From Acephala macrosclerotiorum (lineage: Eukaryota > Ascomycota > Leotiomycetes > Helotiales > Mollisiaceae): a DNA stretch of 64,000 bases. The stretch is from contig MU119300.1 in the NCBI GenBank assembly GCA_014904845.1, forward strand, positions 117,451 through 181,450. Reading direction: 5' to 3'. This document shows positions 1 to 10,988 of the stretch, in pieces. The notes below the pieces were generated by a model. That model saw nothing but the letters and a program-made list of their open reading frames with translations. It was not told the DNA's origin and searched no databases. Made by a program: the position numbers and the translations under genes. Every line of letters starts with the position of its first letter. The first letter of the stretch is position 1.

Positions 1-2
1 TA

Positions 3-242
3 CTGGAGATCTATGCTAAGGGTGTTGAGGCAGAAATCAGCTTTGACAGAGTCTACGACGAGAAGATGCAACGTCTCTTTACTTGTATGCGTGAAAACGA
101 CAAGTATCGCATTGGCTTGAAGAATACTGCTTTCCTCTTGTTCCAAATAGAAGGTTCGGTTGCTCTTCAGACAAAAAAGGAATTCGAGTTGATGGATGAT
201 GTCTTGTATCCCCAGGTGCCTGCGCTGCCTGGCCGAGACTGA
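3..242 (+). CDS. 3' end of an unrecognised gene (partial)
   Basis: The frame starting at base 3 is open for 79 codons and ends at TGA 240-242. It has no start codon in the window, so it is the last exon or the tail of a gene lying to the left. The translation has a normal amino-acid mix (it contains NDKYRIGLKNTAFLLFQIEG and ends PQVPALPGRD), unlike the low-complexity shadow frames around it. I do not recognise the family. An alternative is a chance open frame, but the codon use and balanced composition argue for coding. Confidence 0.55.
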   Translation: MEIYAKGVEAEISFDRVYDEKMQRLFTCMRENDKYRIGLKNTAFLLFQIEGSVALQTKKEFELMDDVLYPQVPALPGRD

Positions 243-1032
243 TTGGCCACCAATCGTGCTCTCGCGTCTTCTTGAGCTTGTTGCCCGCGGTCCTGTCCTC
301 TCTTATATTGGGGGGTGGCAGAAAACATGTTTCATTTGCTTGTGGCATGGTGGAGGGACAGAGGGATACAGCCAGGCCTACCGGCGGAGGAGAGACGCGA
401 GGGCTCGTCTATCAACAAAATTACATACTTGGCACATAAAAGTGTTTCCTCTTGCAGGCATAGAGGAATACTTTGAAGGGTAGATACGCAAAGCAATTTC
501 TCATCTCGAGATTCAGAAATTGAGCTCACCTCGTGAATTCCCATCAACCCCACCTTGCCCTGAAGTCGAGGGCCCAGACTTGCATCTTCTCAGGGGTAAA
601 TATGACAAAGTTGTCCTTCATCCACTCAAACAGCGAGAATCCTCCTCCCACTCCTCCTCAAAGTCCCATCCACGCCAGAATTTTCCTGTCACACCTCTCC
701 CCAAAGAACAGCAATATTCCCAATCCGATGCATCCCCTCCCACCACTTTCCAGATATCCCGTTCGACAGGAGCAGCTTCACAACTTGCGATGAAGCTTGG
801 CTAGATGACTGGTGCTGCGAGCTGGGTATCGTTTCCGTGCTATCTTTTGGAGGTTTCGATATTCTGGAGACGGATCGGGACGGAGTTGATGCGAGTGGAG
901 AGATGAGAGGAGGTATAGGGAGAGATGAGGGCGTGGTAGTGTATTTTCAGAGCATGATGGAAGGATTGTATGTGTTGTTTTGCTATGAGGATGGTTGCTA
1001 GGGGGCAGGTGGATATTGAAGGGAGGGGCTAG
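243..1032. other. intergenic, no gene seen
   Basis: Only short overlapping ORFs with biased composition occur here. A TAG at 1030-1032 directly before the open transporter frame could be a splice acceptor, but no matching 5' exon with a start codon was found upstream. Confidence 0.4.
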
Positions 1033-2669
1033 GATTCCTGGCGCAAATATCTCAACTTCGGCCTGGTCTGTTTCTACGTAATCATGATCTTCGTCCTCAT
1101 CGACGCCGCGACTCCAACCTGGGCACCAGCGCACACAGAACTCGGCTTCAGCTATGCCATCCTGAACGGTAGCTACGCCCTTGGATGCGGCTGTCTTGGC
1201 CTCGGCTCCCTCATCCTCAACCCCTTCGCCTTAAAATTCGGCCGTCAACCAATCTACTTCATCTCCACACTCGCCCAGTTCGCCATCTCCATCTGGTCCG
1301 CGAAACTCATATCTGTAGCCGATCTCCTACTCGTAAACGTATTCCCCTGCCTCTTTGAAGCATTGGCGGAAGCTATCGTACAGATGACGATTGCGCAGGT
1401 GTTTTTAGTTCATCAGAGAGGGATGATAAATACAGTGTATATTTGGATGTTTAATATTGGTGAGAGTTTGGGACCGTTGGTTGCAGGGTATATTACTGTG
1501 GGAGTGGGGTGGAGGTGGGTGTGGTGGTGGAATGCGATTTTCTTTTGGGGCCTGTGTTGTGGTTTTAGCTTTTGTTATGAGACAAAGTGGGAGGCACTTT
1601 CTTTGATTGAGGGTTCTAGTCCTAAGTCATCAAAACTGAGGGCTGATCCAGGATCTCGAGGACGGGGATCGGTGGCAGGAAGGAGCGGAGATGGCGTGCT
1701 CGAGGCAGATGATACCATGGATCCTCAGGACATGAAGAAGACAGACTCCTTCCAGAAGGTCCAGGACATTGAATATGGCTCCATCCATGAGATTTGCACC
1801 ATCACCATCGACCACAGCATCCCCAGCAAAACATACTGTCAGAAGCTCTCCATCACAACCACCTCTCCTAGCGGACTTACCTTCTACGCCCGACACGCCT
1901 ACCAGCCACTTCTGCTAGTTTTCACCGTCCCGGAAATCTTCTAAGTCTCCCTCATCTACGGTATCCTCGTCGGAATGTCCAACATCATGACCACCACCTC
2001 ATCCACCTACCTCCCCGGTCCACCATACAGCTTCGACGCCTCCCAAATCGGACTCATGAGTCTTCCCTGCATAATCGGCATCACGATTGGATCTTTGATT
2101 GTTGGTCCAGTGTCCGATCCATGGATTCTGTGGCTCGCACATCGAAATGGCGGTGTTTATGAGCCTGAGATGATGTTGTGGTGTATGGTTCCGTTCATCC
2201 CGTTGTTACCAGTGGGAACGCTGATGTTTGGTATCGGCTTGTATCAGGGGAGTCCGTGGCCGGTTATCGCTGTTGGTGCAGCGATATATAGTTGTGGTGT
2301 TGCGCCTATAATCAGCATAGTCATCACTTACATCACTGACTCGTATAAAGAGGTACTTCTTCCTCCCTCCTCTCCTGTCCCTCTTCTACCTCTTTTCCTC
2401 GCCTAATGCTGATATATGGCAGATTGTGGGCGATGGTCTAGTTGGAGTTACATTCATTCGTAACTCGATAAGCACGATCTTAATACTTGGTCTCACGCCA
2501 TGGATCACCGTCGTCGGGTATCAAGAACGCGATGATCATAATGGTGGTCATTGCGAGTGCTGTGTTGATGTGGGCTGGTTTTTTTATCAAGTGGGGGAAG
2601 AGCCTTCGTATTGGCAGTGCGGAGAAGTATCTATATTATGCTGCTAGGCAGGTTAAGGAGAGGCCATGA
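1033..2669 (+). pseudogene. MFS transporter (DHA-type), disrupted
   Basis: The frame encodes a major facilitator superfamily membrane transporter. From 1033 it reads through a first transmembrane segment (WRKYLNFGLVCFYVIMIFVL), a typical TM2-TM6 half, a hydrophilic central loop (about 1590-1860) and a second half with TFIRNSIS and PWIT motifs. A GT..AG intron fits at 2353-2422. The gene is broken in three ways. The N-terminal exon cannot be found. An in-frame TAA at 1942-1944 is followed at once by the same frame (VSLIYGILVGMSN...). The frame shifts by one base near 2517-2519 (GGG run), after which GIKNAMIIMVVIAS continues to a stop at 2667-2669. It resembles the HOL1-like drug/polyamine antiporters, whose substrate cannot be told from sequence. 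A sequencing error could explain the frameshift, but not all three defects. Confidence 0.75.
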
Positions 2670-3540
2670 GAGATTGAGGGGAAGAGTGTTTGAGTGTTCG
2701 TGAACTTCGGTGGTTGCTGGAGTGGTGCAGAATATCTAGGAAAGATTTAGGTCAATGGAATGAGATTGTTGTCTGTACTGGCAAGACAAGTAAAAATGGA
2801 TGACAGGAAAACATTTCCAGAACGACGGTGAGCAAATGGTCGTTGAGGGAAATCCCTTTAGATGCTCACTCAAGCATGGACCAAAATTTCGAAGGGGAGA
2901 GTATAACAACCTGTTGACCACCAATTAAGGGTGCGATGATACCAACACAGCCATATCCCGAGCTTGGGCATTGCATGGTTTAATTTTCCTCATCAGCCTC
3001 GACGAAAGAGAACAAATCGATGGTGGTAGAAGATGCTCAACAACAAACACTGTTAGGTTGAAAGATATCTCTGAGAGCGGAGAGTTGGCACTCAGCTTAC
3101 CAACGAGTAGTGAAGATGGCTCGAGACGTCCTTCAGCAAGAGGAACTGCTAGATCGGATCAAAGCAACGAAGGCAGACCTCCTCGATGCTTTGGGAGATT
3201 TAGGACGAATCGGGCCAACGAAGAATATTACTCGATAGGACGCAACACCACCAGATGATGTATCAGAGCTGTCTCATTCCGACACCTTCGAGCGCGATGA
3301 AGAGTAATGATGGGTGCATGTCCATCGGTAACCAGGACTGCTTGCAAGACCGGGGCTGCTCCATCGCACCTTCCCCAATTGACACAAGAGAATTCATGTA
3401 CCACATTACCACCGCCTCTCTTACCGGAAACACCATATCATCGATACCGGTAATCCAGAAGGGAGGGCTGAACTCAGAAGTCTCGACATAGTATATCCTA
3501 TCCAGCTTCGCCAAGACAGAATCCCAGCTTCATTGAAGAT
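2670..3540. other. intergenic with a short interrupted ORF
   Basis: No complete gene was found. ATG 3116-3118 opens a 40-codon helical frame (MARDVLQQEELLDRIKATKA...) that ends at TAG 3236-3238 and then stays open for 22 more codons in the same frame. It may be a relic or an unrecognised upstream exon. Confidence 0.35.
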
Positions 3541-4563
3541 ATGGCTCCAAAGCGTGCCATTGATCCGGACCAGGAAACCGTCCCTAAACGACGACGCAGA
3601 GGTGGCAGATCACAAGCACCATTGCCATCCCGCGAGAACGCAAATCCGACGGCACCACCCGAGGGAGAACATCCAATCGTCGAGGAGACCTTTCCATACA
3701 CGCCTATCAATGGCCGTGTGTTGAACTCTAATGATACTGAGGACGATGATACGGGGGTTGAGATGATAGATCTGGAAAGGGAGGATTCGGTGGACACAGT
3801 GGCCATGATGCAACAAGGGGATAAGGACCATAGGGGTGCCGATGCTTCTCAGCAGGCATACCAGCTAGCGATGCATCCAGATCACCGGACATCTCATGCA
3901 GAAGCATTTGGTGCAAATCCAAGCATGCCGGCCCACTTCATGCCCCATCTGCCCGCAGGATTTGGTCCACAGCCAGGACATGGATCCCAGGCGCCAGTGC
4001 ACATGGTACGCATGGGAGCTGGTGGGTCTATGAATCCAGTCGGGCATACAGTATCTCATCCGCCATCGACATTTGCTACTTCCAAGATGGCTGACTACAC
4101 ACCACTCGTGGTGCCCGACCTCTCGAACATTCTCCAGGAGCGAGGCATCGAGGTCTCTGGCAATAAATCAGACCACATCGAGAGACTGCAGGAAGATGAC
4201 AGAAAAGCTCAGAACGATGAGTCGGCGTTTATCAGAGCACTCATAGAAGGTCTCATGGGACCCCCTCCCCCTACCTGGAAGTCACAAACCTCTGTATCTT
4301 TAGGTCCATCAAGCCCGTTTGTCATAAGCCAACCTCCCTACGTTCTCGAACAACCGTCTAATTCGGCAGATGGCATGTCGAATATGGATGCTTCACGGTT
4401 GGGTGGCAGTCCCCCTGCCCTAGACCCCCAGATATCCGACCCAGGTCTCGCGTTTCCAGTTGTCGATAGTCCTCCCCGGGCACCAAAGCCAGAATCTTCT
4501 TCCTCTTCATCTAACGACAATGATATACGGAGCAACCGCTATAGAAAGCAACGACGACTCTGA
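3541..4563 (+). CDS. SAP-domain nuclear protein
   Basis: This single open frame of 340 codons starts at ATG 3541. A basic cluster near the start (VPKRRRRGGR) looks like a nuclear localisation signal. Residues about 187-222 match a SAP motif: hydrophobic helix, LQERGIEVSGNKSDHIERLQ, acidic end. SAP motifs bind AT-rich or scaffold DNA, so a chromatin or RNA-processing role is likely. The remainder is low-complexity, rich in Pro, Ser, Met and His, with a Ser-rich tail. No other catalytic domain is visible. The first four codons are compact and the frame is closed upstream, so this start is reasonable, although an upstream exon cannot be excluded. Confidence 0.7.
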   Translation: MAPKRAIDPDQETVPKRRRRGGRSQAPLPSRENANPTAPPEGEHPIVEETFPYTPINGRVLNSNDTEDDDTGVEMIDLEREDSVDTVAMMQQGDKDHRGADASQQAYQLAMHPDHRTSHAEAFGANPSMPAHFMPHLPAGFGPQPGHGSQAPVHMVRMGAGGSMNPVGHTVSHPPSTFATSKMADYTPLVVPDLSNILQERGIEVSGNKSDHIERLQEDDRKAQNDESAFIRALIEGLMGPPPPTWKSQTSVSLGPSSPFVISQPPYVLEQPSNSADGMSNMDASRLGGSPPALDPQISDPGLAFPVVDSPPRAPKPESSSSSSNDNDIRSNRYRKQRRL

Positions 4564-5771
4564 CGTTCAAGGCGATGGCAGACGTAGTGGCATCGCAGAG
4601 AAGTTTGGTTCTTCGAAACGTAACGGATGTATTGGACTTTGGAATCGGTGCTGCGTTCTTGGTGATTCGTCGTTCTTGTGAGGTTGTCGTCGGTGGGGAC
4701 ATTGGAATTATACTTTCGAGAGTTCAAGATTCGATGCGATTTGGGGCATTCGGGTTCTGCTACTCCCGAGACTTATGTGTCTTGGGGTAGGACATCGGAT
4801 GTTGGCATTCGCTTTGGAGTTCGAGGGAACTCCAGCTTGGTGTTATCCATCTTCTTGCTTTAGGCCTCTTTTCTCTGCGAGCCGGTGTATTGTCATTCTT
4901 GCTTGAATGTTGGTCTGAGAGGCCAGCATATCAATGGGCATTCGTTTGGGTTTGGGATTCCGCTTCGGTCTGGGACATTGAGAAGTTGTGAGGAAGAGTT
5001 GAGGAGACGCGCCGTAGCGCCGGGATCTCTCATCCGCATAAATAAACTCTCATCACGTGCCATTCTCCCATTTCCATCATCTCTCACAAAAACTTTCGGA
5101 ACATCCAGGAACGATTCGGTTCATCCAGCTTATCCTTTAAACCTCATTCTGAAGAGCCTCAACCCACTTGCGGGGCACCTCCGCCTAAAAAGCAGTATCG
5201 GGCCACTCCGACGACCCTTGTCCCGCCAACCAAAGCGAAAGGCAAAAATCAGCCCACGGACGCTTGTGATCACCTTACTTTGTTCCTTCATTCCTGTTCA
5301 TTCTCTTGTTCCCTTCTCACCTTTGGAACATCGCACCATGTTGATTTACTTGACTGTAGCTTGCTGACTCCACACTCTGTGATTGGTGGGAGTGCTTCGT
5401 TTGTAAGGAGAAGTCTCCTGACAAGGCTGGAATTCGTACGATGCGGACAACACGATGGGCTCATATACGTCATTCACTGTTCATTTTCTTGCCTTTCTTG
5501 TTCACTTTCTGATCATTCCTGACCGAAAATGATTAGGGATGAAAGTCAATCCCGAGGATCTGGTCTGGTACGGGTAGTCGGTGCGTTTGATTTTCCTTTG
5601 ATATAAATCCTATGCTGCAACTTGCCTTCATACCTGCATCAACAGCACACAACAGCAAAGCACAACAGCAAGCAATCTCAACTCCAACAAATCACTCTCC
5701 ACTCTCGTCTTCAGCCTCTCAACTCTACCAACAAATCTCATCTTTGGTTTACACAATCTCAACTCCACAAA
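4564..5771. other. intergenic / likely 5' leader
   Basis: No gene is supported. The last 150 bases before 5772 are CT/CA-rich with repeated CAACTC and CAACAA, which is typical of a fungal 5' untranslated leader for the gene that follows. Confidence 0.4.
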
Positions 5772-6164
5772 ATGGCACCAATCAGAATCTCCCCCGCCAT
5801 GGCCATGCGCACACTCAAGATCGCCCGCCCAGCCCAAAGACAATTCAGCGTCGTAGCTCGTATCCGTCAAGCAGCACGCGACTTCGAGCCCCATCCATTT
5901 GAGCGCTATCCCACCACACAAAAAGCCGCTCCTGCCGACTGGTCAAGACAATTCAAGAAGCTTGGTGGAAACGCATTATTGTGAGTACAACCTCTACATC
6001 TTCCAACTCCAAGCATACTTGGAAAATCCCTGGGGAGAGATAAGAACAGCGTTATTGAGATAGGGGGGGGGGGCTAATAGTGATGTAGTTATTTTCCCGG
6101 CTTCGCGATCATTCTCGGATGGCCACTTATGGGCGAGGCGATGTTGGATGGACATGTTGTCTAG
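5772..6164 (+). CDS. small predicted mitochondrial membrane protein
   Basis: Two exons, 5772-5980 and 6089-6164, are joined across a 108-nt intron (donor GTGAGT, acceptor TAG), giving 94 residues. The N-terminus (APIRISPAMAMRTLKIARPAQRQFS...) is basic, Ser/Ala-rich and free of acids, as expected for a mitochondrial presequence. After it comes a soluble part (HPFERYPTTQKAAPADWSRQ), then one hydrophobic segment formed across the splice (FYFPGFAIILGWPL), then a short tail ending at TAG 6162-6164. The shape fits a small respiratory-chain or inner-membrane subunit, but I cannot name it. A second ORF overlaps its end by 17 nt. Confidence 0.65.
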
Positions 6165-6408
6165 ATCACACCACTTCCCTTCAACCCAACTTCGATCGCT
6201 ATCCTCGACTGCCTTCCATTCGCCACTTCATCACCTTGGTCCTGATCCTACGCGCGGAAATGGCTCAAGTAGCGGTGGAGGTGGACAGCACAACAAATGG
6301 CTCTTGACCGCGATGGCGATCCTAGCTTGGGATACTTGTACATATCTCTTCGGCGAGACGTTTTGGGATCAGATTGGGCATGAGGAGAATTGGTGGGATG
6401 ATGCTTAA
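6148..6408 (+). CDS. overlapping second ORF, one-TM protein
   Basis: ATG 6148 opens an 86-codon frame in a different phase that overlaps the last 17 nt of the preceding ORF. The N-terminal part is Ser/His-rich without acids (presequence-like). A Gly/Ser linker follows, then a hydrophobic segment (KWLLTAMAILAWDTCTYLF) and an acidic, Trp-rich tail. It could be the second cistron of a dicistronic mRNA. It could also be a splice variant: using the AG at 6136-6137 instead of 6087-6088 would fuse the first exon of the upstream gene to this frame. A chance ORF is possible too, but the clean membrane segment and tail argue against that. Confidence 0.45.
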   Translation: MDMLSRSHHFPSTQLRSLSSTAFHSPLHHLGPDPTRGNGSSSGGGGQHNKWLLTAMAILAWDTCTYLFGETFWDQIGHEENWWDDA

Positions 6409-7670
6409 TTGCACTCGTTCTTAGCCTTCTCCTGGGATTTCTTTTGTTTTGCATGGCTCGGCGTTTGGATACAGGACTTTTTTGAATTTTTGGAAAATGC
6501 ATGGCATTGCATTTGGAGAGGAAGGGCAATGAGTACATAGCTCTTGCTGATAATACAAAAAACACTTCGAAATCTTTACAAATATTTCTCAATCAATGCA
6601 TTCGGCCTTGAGATGTGACCCGGTTTTGTCAACATGCGTTTCTGATTTCTCTAGGGCCTCACACTCCTCACCTACATGGAACATCTGCGCTCTTCTTCGC
6701 AGGCTAGAATACAGCATCTTCACCTCCATCTTGAAGCGTCCGCAAGATTTAATAGCTCCCCTTGGAAGGTGAGCGCATTGTACCCTGACGAAAGAGGAGC
6801 GTTTCTGACGAGGCTGTACACTAGGAATTCTGAATTGGAAACACCTCGCGAACTACGTTGAAAAAAATAATGGACTTGTTTTCCTCTTTTGGCTGTTGGT
6901 ATTCTTATTTTCTACCTGTGCTTTATTACTGCTCGCTCTTTACTTCTGGATCGGTGTCTGTTGCCTCTTACCTCTTGCAACTACCTTCCTCCCTCTCGCT
7001 CTTCATTCCGGTCTCCTACTACATTTCATTCCCACCCATAACCAACCCTCTTAAGCTGAACTACTTACTACCCGTCCCGTCTTCATGCACCAAGCCAAGC
7101 TCGCAACACTTTCAAGGGTCCACTTTTTCGACATAGAGTTGCAATTCTCATTGTGGTATTCTCTCCAAAGGGGAAAGAATGGCGGAAATTCATCCTCCCC
7201 GACCCACCCTATACGTACGACAAGAATTTATACCGAGGTAGGGAGAAGTGCAAGTATTAAACGCAATTCTTAATTCGGTTTATCAAGGGGTATCTACCAC
7301 TACCAATACCAACGTAGACTACTCCATGCAAGCGGAACTTTGATCCACTCAAAGCAAAGTAAAGCAAAGCAAAGCACAAAAAGAAACTCGAGTCCATCGT
7401 CGAAGAGGAACCTCATGATTGATATCTAGTTCAAAGAGAAGCGTCCCCATGCCGCAGTTTTGGTAACTCGTTGAACGCCATAATAGCACCAGAGCAGGCT
7501 CAACCTCCAGGGAGAATGAGGGCTCCAGGCATATTTTTATGCAGATGCAGATGTAGATGCTGCCATCAAGCATGCATGTAATGCAACTCCGATACGCCCG
7601 AAAGCAAAAGACTCAAGAATGCCCATGCGCAGTAAATATGCACACATCCCTCCGCCACCAGCACCATAAA
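6409..7670. other. intergenic, no gene seen
   Basis: Pyrimidine-rich stretches (6880-7080) produce hydrophobic shadow ORFs with no start context or family features. A short AAAGC/AAAGCA repeat lies near 7350-7380. Confidence 0.4.
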
Positions 7671-8866
7671 TTAAGCCTTTGTCTTCACACCCCCATTCCC
7701 GCCCTCCAGTTTCTGCGCCTTTCTATTCGCGCTCATACTCCGTCTCCCATCACTGGTCGAAGAGATGCTAAGTCCAGTTCCCTTGCGCTTGAGCAATGCT
7801 TCGCGCCATCGCTTCTCGTTGACTCCAGTGGACGTACTCTCTCCGTCACCATCAAATCCCAACACCTCTCTCAACTCGGGAATCTCGGCGTGGTCTCGTG
7901 TGTTGCGCATTCGATGGCACCAAATTACGTGTTTCTCCTCTCCTGCCCCTTGCTTCTCTCCCAATTTCTTTGTTTGGTTCTCTTCTGGCGAAGAAACGGG
8001 CGAGTTTGGATTAATTGGTTCGAAAAGGAATTCGCCGCCGACTTGGTGGTAATCTCCTCCTTTGAGTGCTTGTCCACCTCTAAGCATCTTGAGACTTAAA
8101 ACGAAGCTTCGGACCATGATGTTGAATAATTCCTGGCGTTGGTATTCAGGTCGAGTTCCGAGGTTGAGGGTACGCATCATTCCTAGCTCGTCGTAGAGTT
8201 TCTTTGTTGGGTCGGCGAAGATGGGGAAGGGACAGGAGGTTTCGGTGCGGTACATGGGGATTAGGGAGGGGTCGCCGTGGCCGATGATGATGAGGGCTGT
8301 GGGGGTTGGGAGCGAGAGGAGGGTGGAGGGGGAGATGTGGGAGCGGGTTAGGGTGCGGACGTATTCTTGGCAGTTCTGTTTCCTCTCAATCAGCATATGT
8401 ATGGAAGGAGGAGTGATTGGAGAGGGGCGAGGAGGCGAAGAGGAAGAAGAGGAAGAAGAGGAAGAAGAGGAAGAAGAGGAAGAAGAGGAAGAAGAGGAAG
8501 AAGGGGGGAACATACACCGCAAAAGAAATGCCTAATGAAAATAACCATCACCCTCCTCGCAACATTGGGTCCAATATACAAACTCTTAAACAGAACCGTC
8601 TTCCCCTCCTCATCCAACACCGGCAAATTCTCTACCTTCTTCAGCGTCTTCAGACTTGGCAGCTTATTATTCGTCTTGACATCACCCGCGAAATCGAGTT
8701 CGGGCTCGGAAGATGTGTCGTTGACGGCGGTATCGGCTGTCTCGAGAGAGGACTTGGAATGCGCCGAGTTGGTCATATTCTGCTCCGAAGAGGAGGTCAA
8801 GGCCTGGGGTGCTGCTGACTGCATAGTTGGTGCCTGTACGTAGGTCGTGGTGGAGGAGATAGCCAT
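7671..8866 (-). CDS. peroxiredoxin-like (AhpC/TSA antioxidant type) protein
   Basis: ATG is at 8866-8864. Exon 1 (8866-8516, 117 codons) and exon 2 (8375-7671) flank a 140-nt intron, giving 351 residues. The thioredoxin-like fold is visible: EGKTVLFKSLYIG, then VMVIFIRHFFCG joined by splicing to NCQEYV, forming a C116-G-N-C119 pair, then a hydrophobic strand (TALIIIGHGD), then PIFADPTKKLYDELGM. This arrangement fits the AhpC-TSA_2 (PRXL2-like) family of thiol redox proteins, known in fungi as conserved proteins of poorly defined substrate. The first 60 residues and last 90 are low-complexity extensions. The intron carries a long purine-rich tandem repeat. Intron phase 0 restores the redox motif exactly, which supports the model. 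Confidence 0.8.
8437..8503. repeat. (GAAGAAGAG)n tandem repeat in intron
   Basis: About seven head-to-tail copies of a 9-base unit GAAGAAGAG (TTC/CTC on the sense strand) lie inside the intron of the peroxiredoxin-like gene. On the sense strand the repeat forms a long pyrimidine tract after the donor and well before the acceptor. Confidence 0.9.
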
Positions 8867-10049
8867 GGTTTGAATTGGCCAATGTAGGAGGGGAGGTTGA
8901 AGTGTGAAGGAGGTGTATTGCGCTCGAATTCTCTCAATCGCAATTCATGCAAGAAGAACTAAAATGCGATTTCGGTGCCTTAGAGGGTTTTTAAGCGATT
9001 GACGCCTTGTTTTCGTCGAGTATATAAGAGTCAAAGTTGACGAACGACAGAAAAGGAAGGAACGAAGTCTTCACCGTCCAGCGCGAAGAACTCTCTGAAA
9101 TGATAAACATAAATCAACGAAGTCCAGACGTCGTATTTCTCGCACCAACGCCGGTGAAGGGCGCCACCAGCCATTTTCATGCGCGGCATCGTGTTTTCAG
9201 ATCCCTTCTGGGTATGGTTATGTTGGAACGCCGATACTTCATGTGTGTCGCGTCTATGTCTATCACTGTTTGAGGATCGTTTGAAGGGACCAAGGCGTCG
9301 GTGGCGCTGGAGCAGGGTGTGTCATTGGCGAGTGTTAGAAGGCGACTTTTAACCTTATTTGCATCAAGTCTCCACGGTGCATTCTAGGGTCGGTGCCACG
9401 GTACAACGATGAGATGTCATGAATGCTATCGTGTAGGTATGTGGAATATTGGAGGCTTGTCAAAGTTCATAACGAATAATGATTCAGGCACGTAAGTGAA
9501 GATTCATGGCGAAATCTTGAATTCGAGATTTGTTTGGGAGAGTCGAGGCATTGTTTGGGGCGGATATCAGCCAAGGAGACTCCTGTTACGGGAACCTCTC
9601 AACCCGGTGTCGATCATGGGCCAGAGTTGGTCAGTGGGGAATGCCTGAAGGACGGCTGAGCGAGGGCTCTGATGTTGCCCGCTTCTTTCAATCTTTAAGA
9701 CGTTGCACCCACCAATCTTTGCTTTCCTATTACATTCTCTCCTGTTACGAGGTCAAGTAACGAGGAAGTGAGGATACATGCAGTCGCGGTGAGTATCCAG
9801 GATGAGGCGTATCCGGTAACAGCTCCGGTGGTATACCTAATCTCGCATCCTGGTATCCTCAGTAAATCTGGTATGCAGGGCATTCCTGCCAATGATTCCA
9901 GCTTAGAGCGGCATGCGCTGCAGAACAGCCGCCTGCTCGCATCTCCTCCCATCAGCGAGCGAGCGAGCGAGCTAGAAGGCAGCCATCGGATCACTCTCTC
10001 CAACACTGGACCACCAGCAACCTCCTCACCAGGCTATCACCAGCCACCA
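8867..10049. other. intergenic, no gene seen
   Basis: The promoter of the peroxiredoxin-like gene lies at the left side; nothing coding is supported. A short (GCGA)n run is at about 9955-9972. Confidence 0.4.
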
Positions 10050-10988
10050 ATGTCTCAACCTGACAGCCCTCTATCAATCGCAGCCAGTATCACAGGCATA
10101 CTGACCTTTGTCGCTGCCGTGGTGGCGGGTTTCTATGCCCATGCCGTCAGCCTGAAGAACGCCATCGATACCCAGGCTGAGGTCGCCAGCGCTCTCGAGA
10201 AGATCGACTTCCTCGAGACCGAAACCAACATGTTGAACAACGCCTATCTGGCATCTCAAATCCGCCATCCCGAGCGTAAGTATGGGAGCGGCGACTTCAA
10301 GTATTTCCATGGTCTGTATGGCCAATCTCTCGAACGGATGAGAACGATGGATCGAGAACTTCAGAAATTTGCGACCCTCATCACTGGCGGCAATCGCTAT
10401 GATAAGGTGTCGCGAGTCAAATCAGCAGCAGCGTGGATGACCGCACGCGACCGCGTCCACAAAGCCATCGAGGAAAGGAAGGCGGAGAGCACGCGGATAT
10501 TTCAGATCCAGTTGGCGATACTTTCGGCGTAAGTGAGATTATTGCGAGACCTGTTGAGACGACGACGAAGAAGGAGAAGAAGAAGCTGAAGCTTAAATCA
10601 TTTGCCAGCAAGATCGATGAGCTGTCTTATCACCAGAATCACCACAACGTGAGCTGTTCAATCGTCATGGAAGAGTTAGGGATACTGGGGACTGTGCAGA
10701 GGTATTTATCCAATTCCATATTCCTCTTCCCTCTTCCCCCTTCCCCTTCCTCTCTTCACATGCTTCGTATCCGATACGCGCAAGGAACATTGCGAAATGA
10801 TGCCAATGCTTTCAATAGTGCTGCCGAAGCAGAAGCAAATCGCTGCATTCGAAAGTTTCCGCCGTCGCCGAGCCCGCCCGCAATTTCAATCTCTATCAGA
10901 TGAGGAATTGTCATCAGAAATACTGGCTGCGATAAGAGCCCCTGTCGGAAATCCCCTGGCGGATCCCACCTTTGGCGACTATCACTGA
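10050..10988 (+). CDS. conserved-type one-TM coiled-coil protein
   Basis: Three exons: 10050-10528, 10609-10701, and a last exon ending at TGA 10986-10988. The first intron (10529-10608, GTAAGT...CCAG) preserves frame exactly. The second donor is at 10702 (GTATTT); its acceptor is uncertain, and AG 10854-10855 restores the frame of the final exon (RRRRARPQFQSLSDEEL...). Residues about 9-31 form a membrane segment (AASITGILTFVAAVVAGFYAH). After it comes a helical region (LKNAIDTQAEVASALEKIDFLETETNML) and a basic part (WMTARDRVHKAIEERKAES). This organisation is common among fungal hypothetical proteins. Function is unknown. ATG 10050 was chosen over the upstream open frame because the membrane anchor follows it directly. 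Confidence 0.65.

Noticed and set aside
4885..5367. 160-codon plus-strand ORF
   Set aside because: Starts on a non-ATG codon and has a biased Arg/Ser/Leu composition; lies in the leader region of the next gene.
6858..7136. Hydrophobic 92-codon ORF resembling a membrane protein
   Set aside because: Hydrophobicity comes from a CT-rich tract (Leu, Ser, Phe, Pro codons); start is not ATG.
8221..8843. Plus-strand ORFs with poly-Glu, poly-Arg or poly-Lys
   Set aside because: They are frame translations of the GAAGAAGAG repeat inside the antisense gene's intron.
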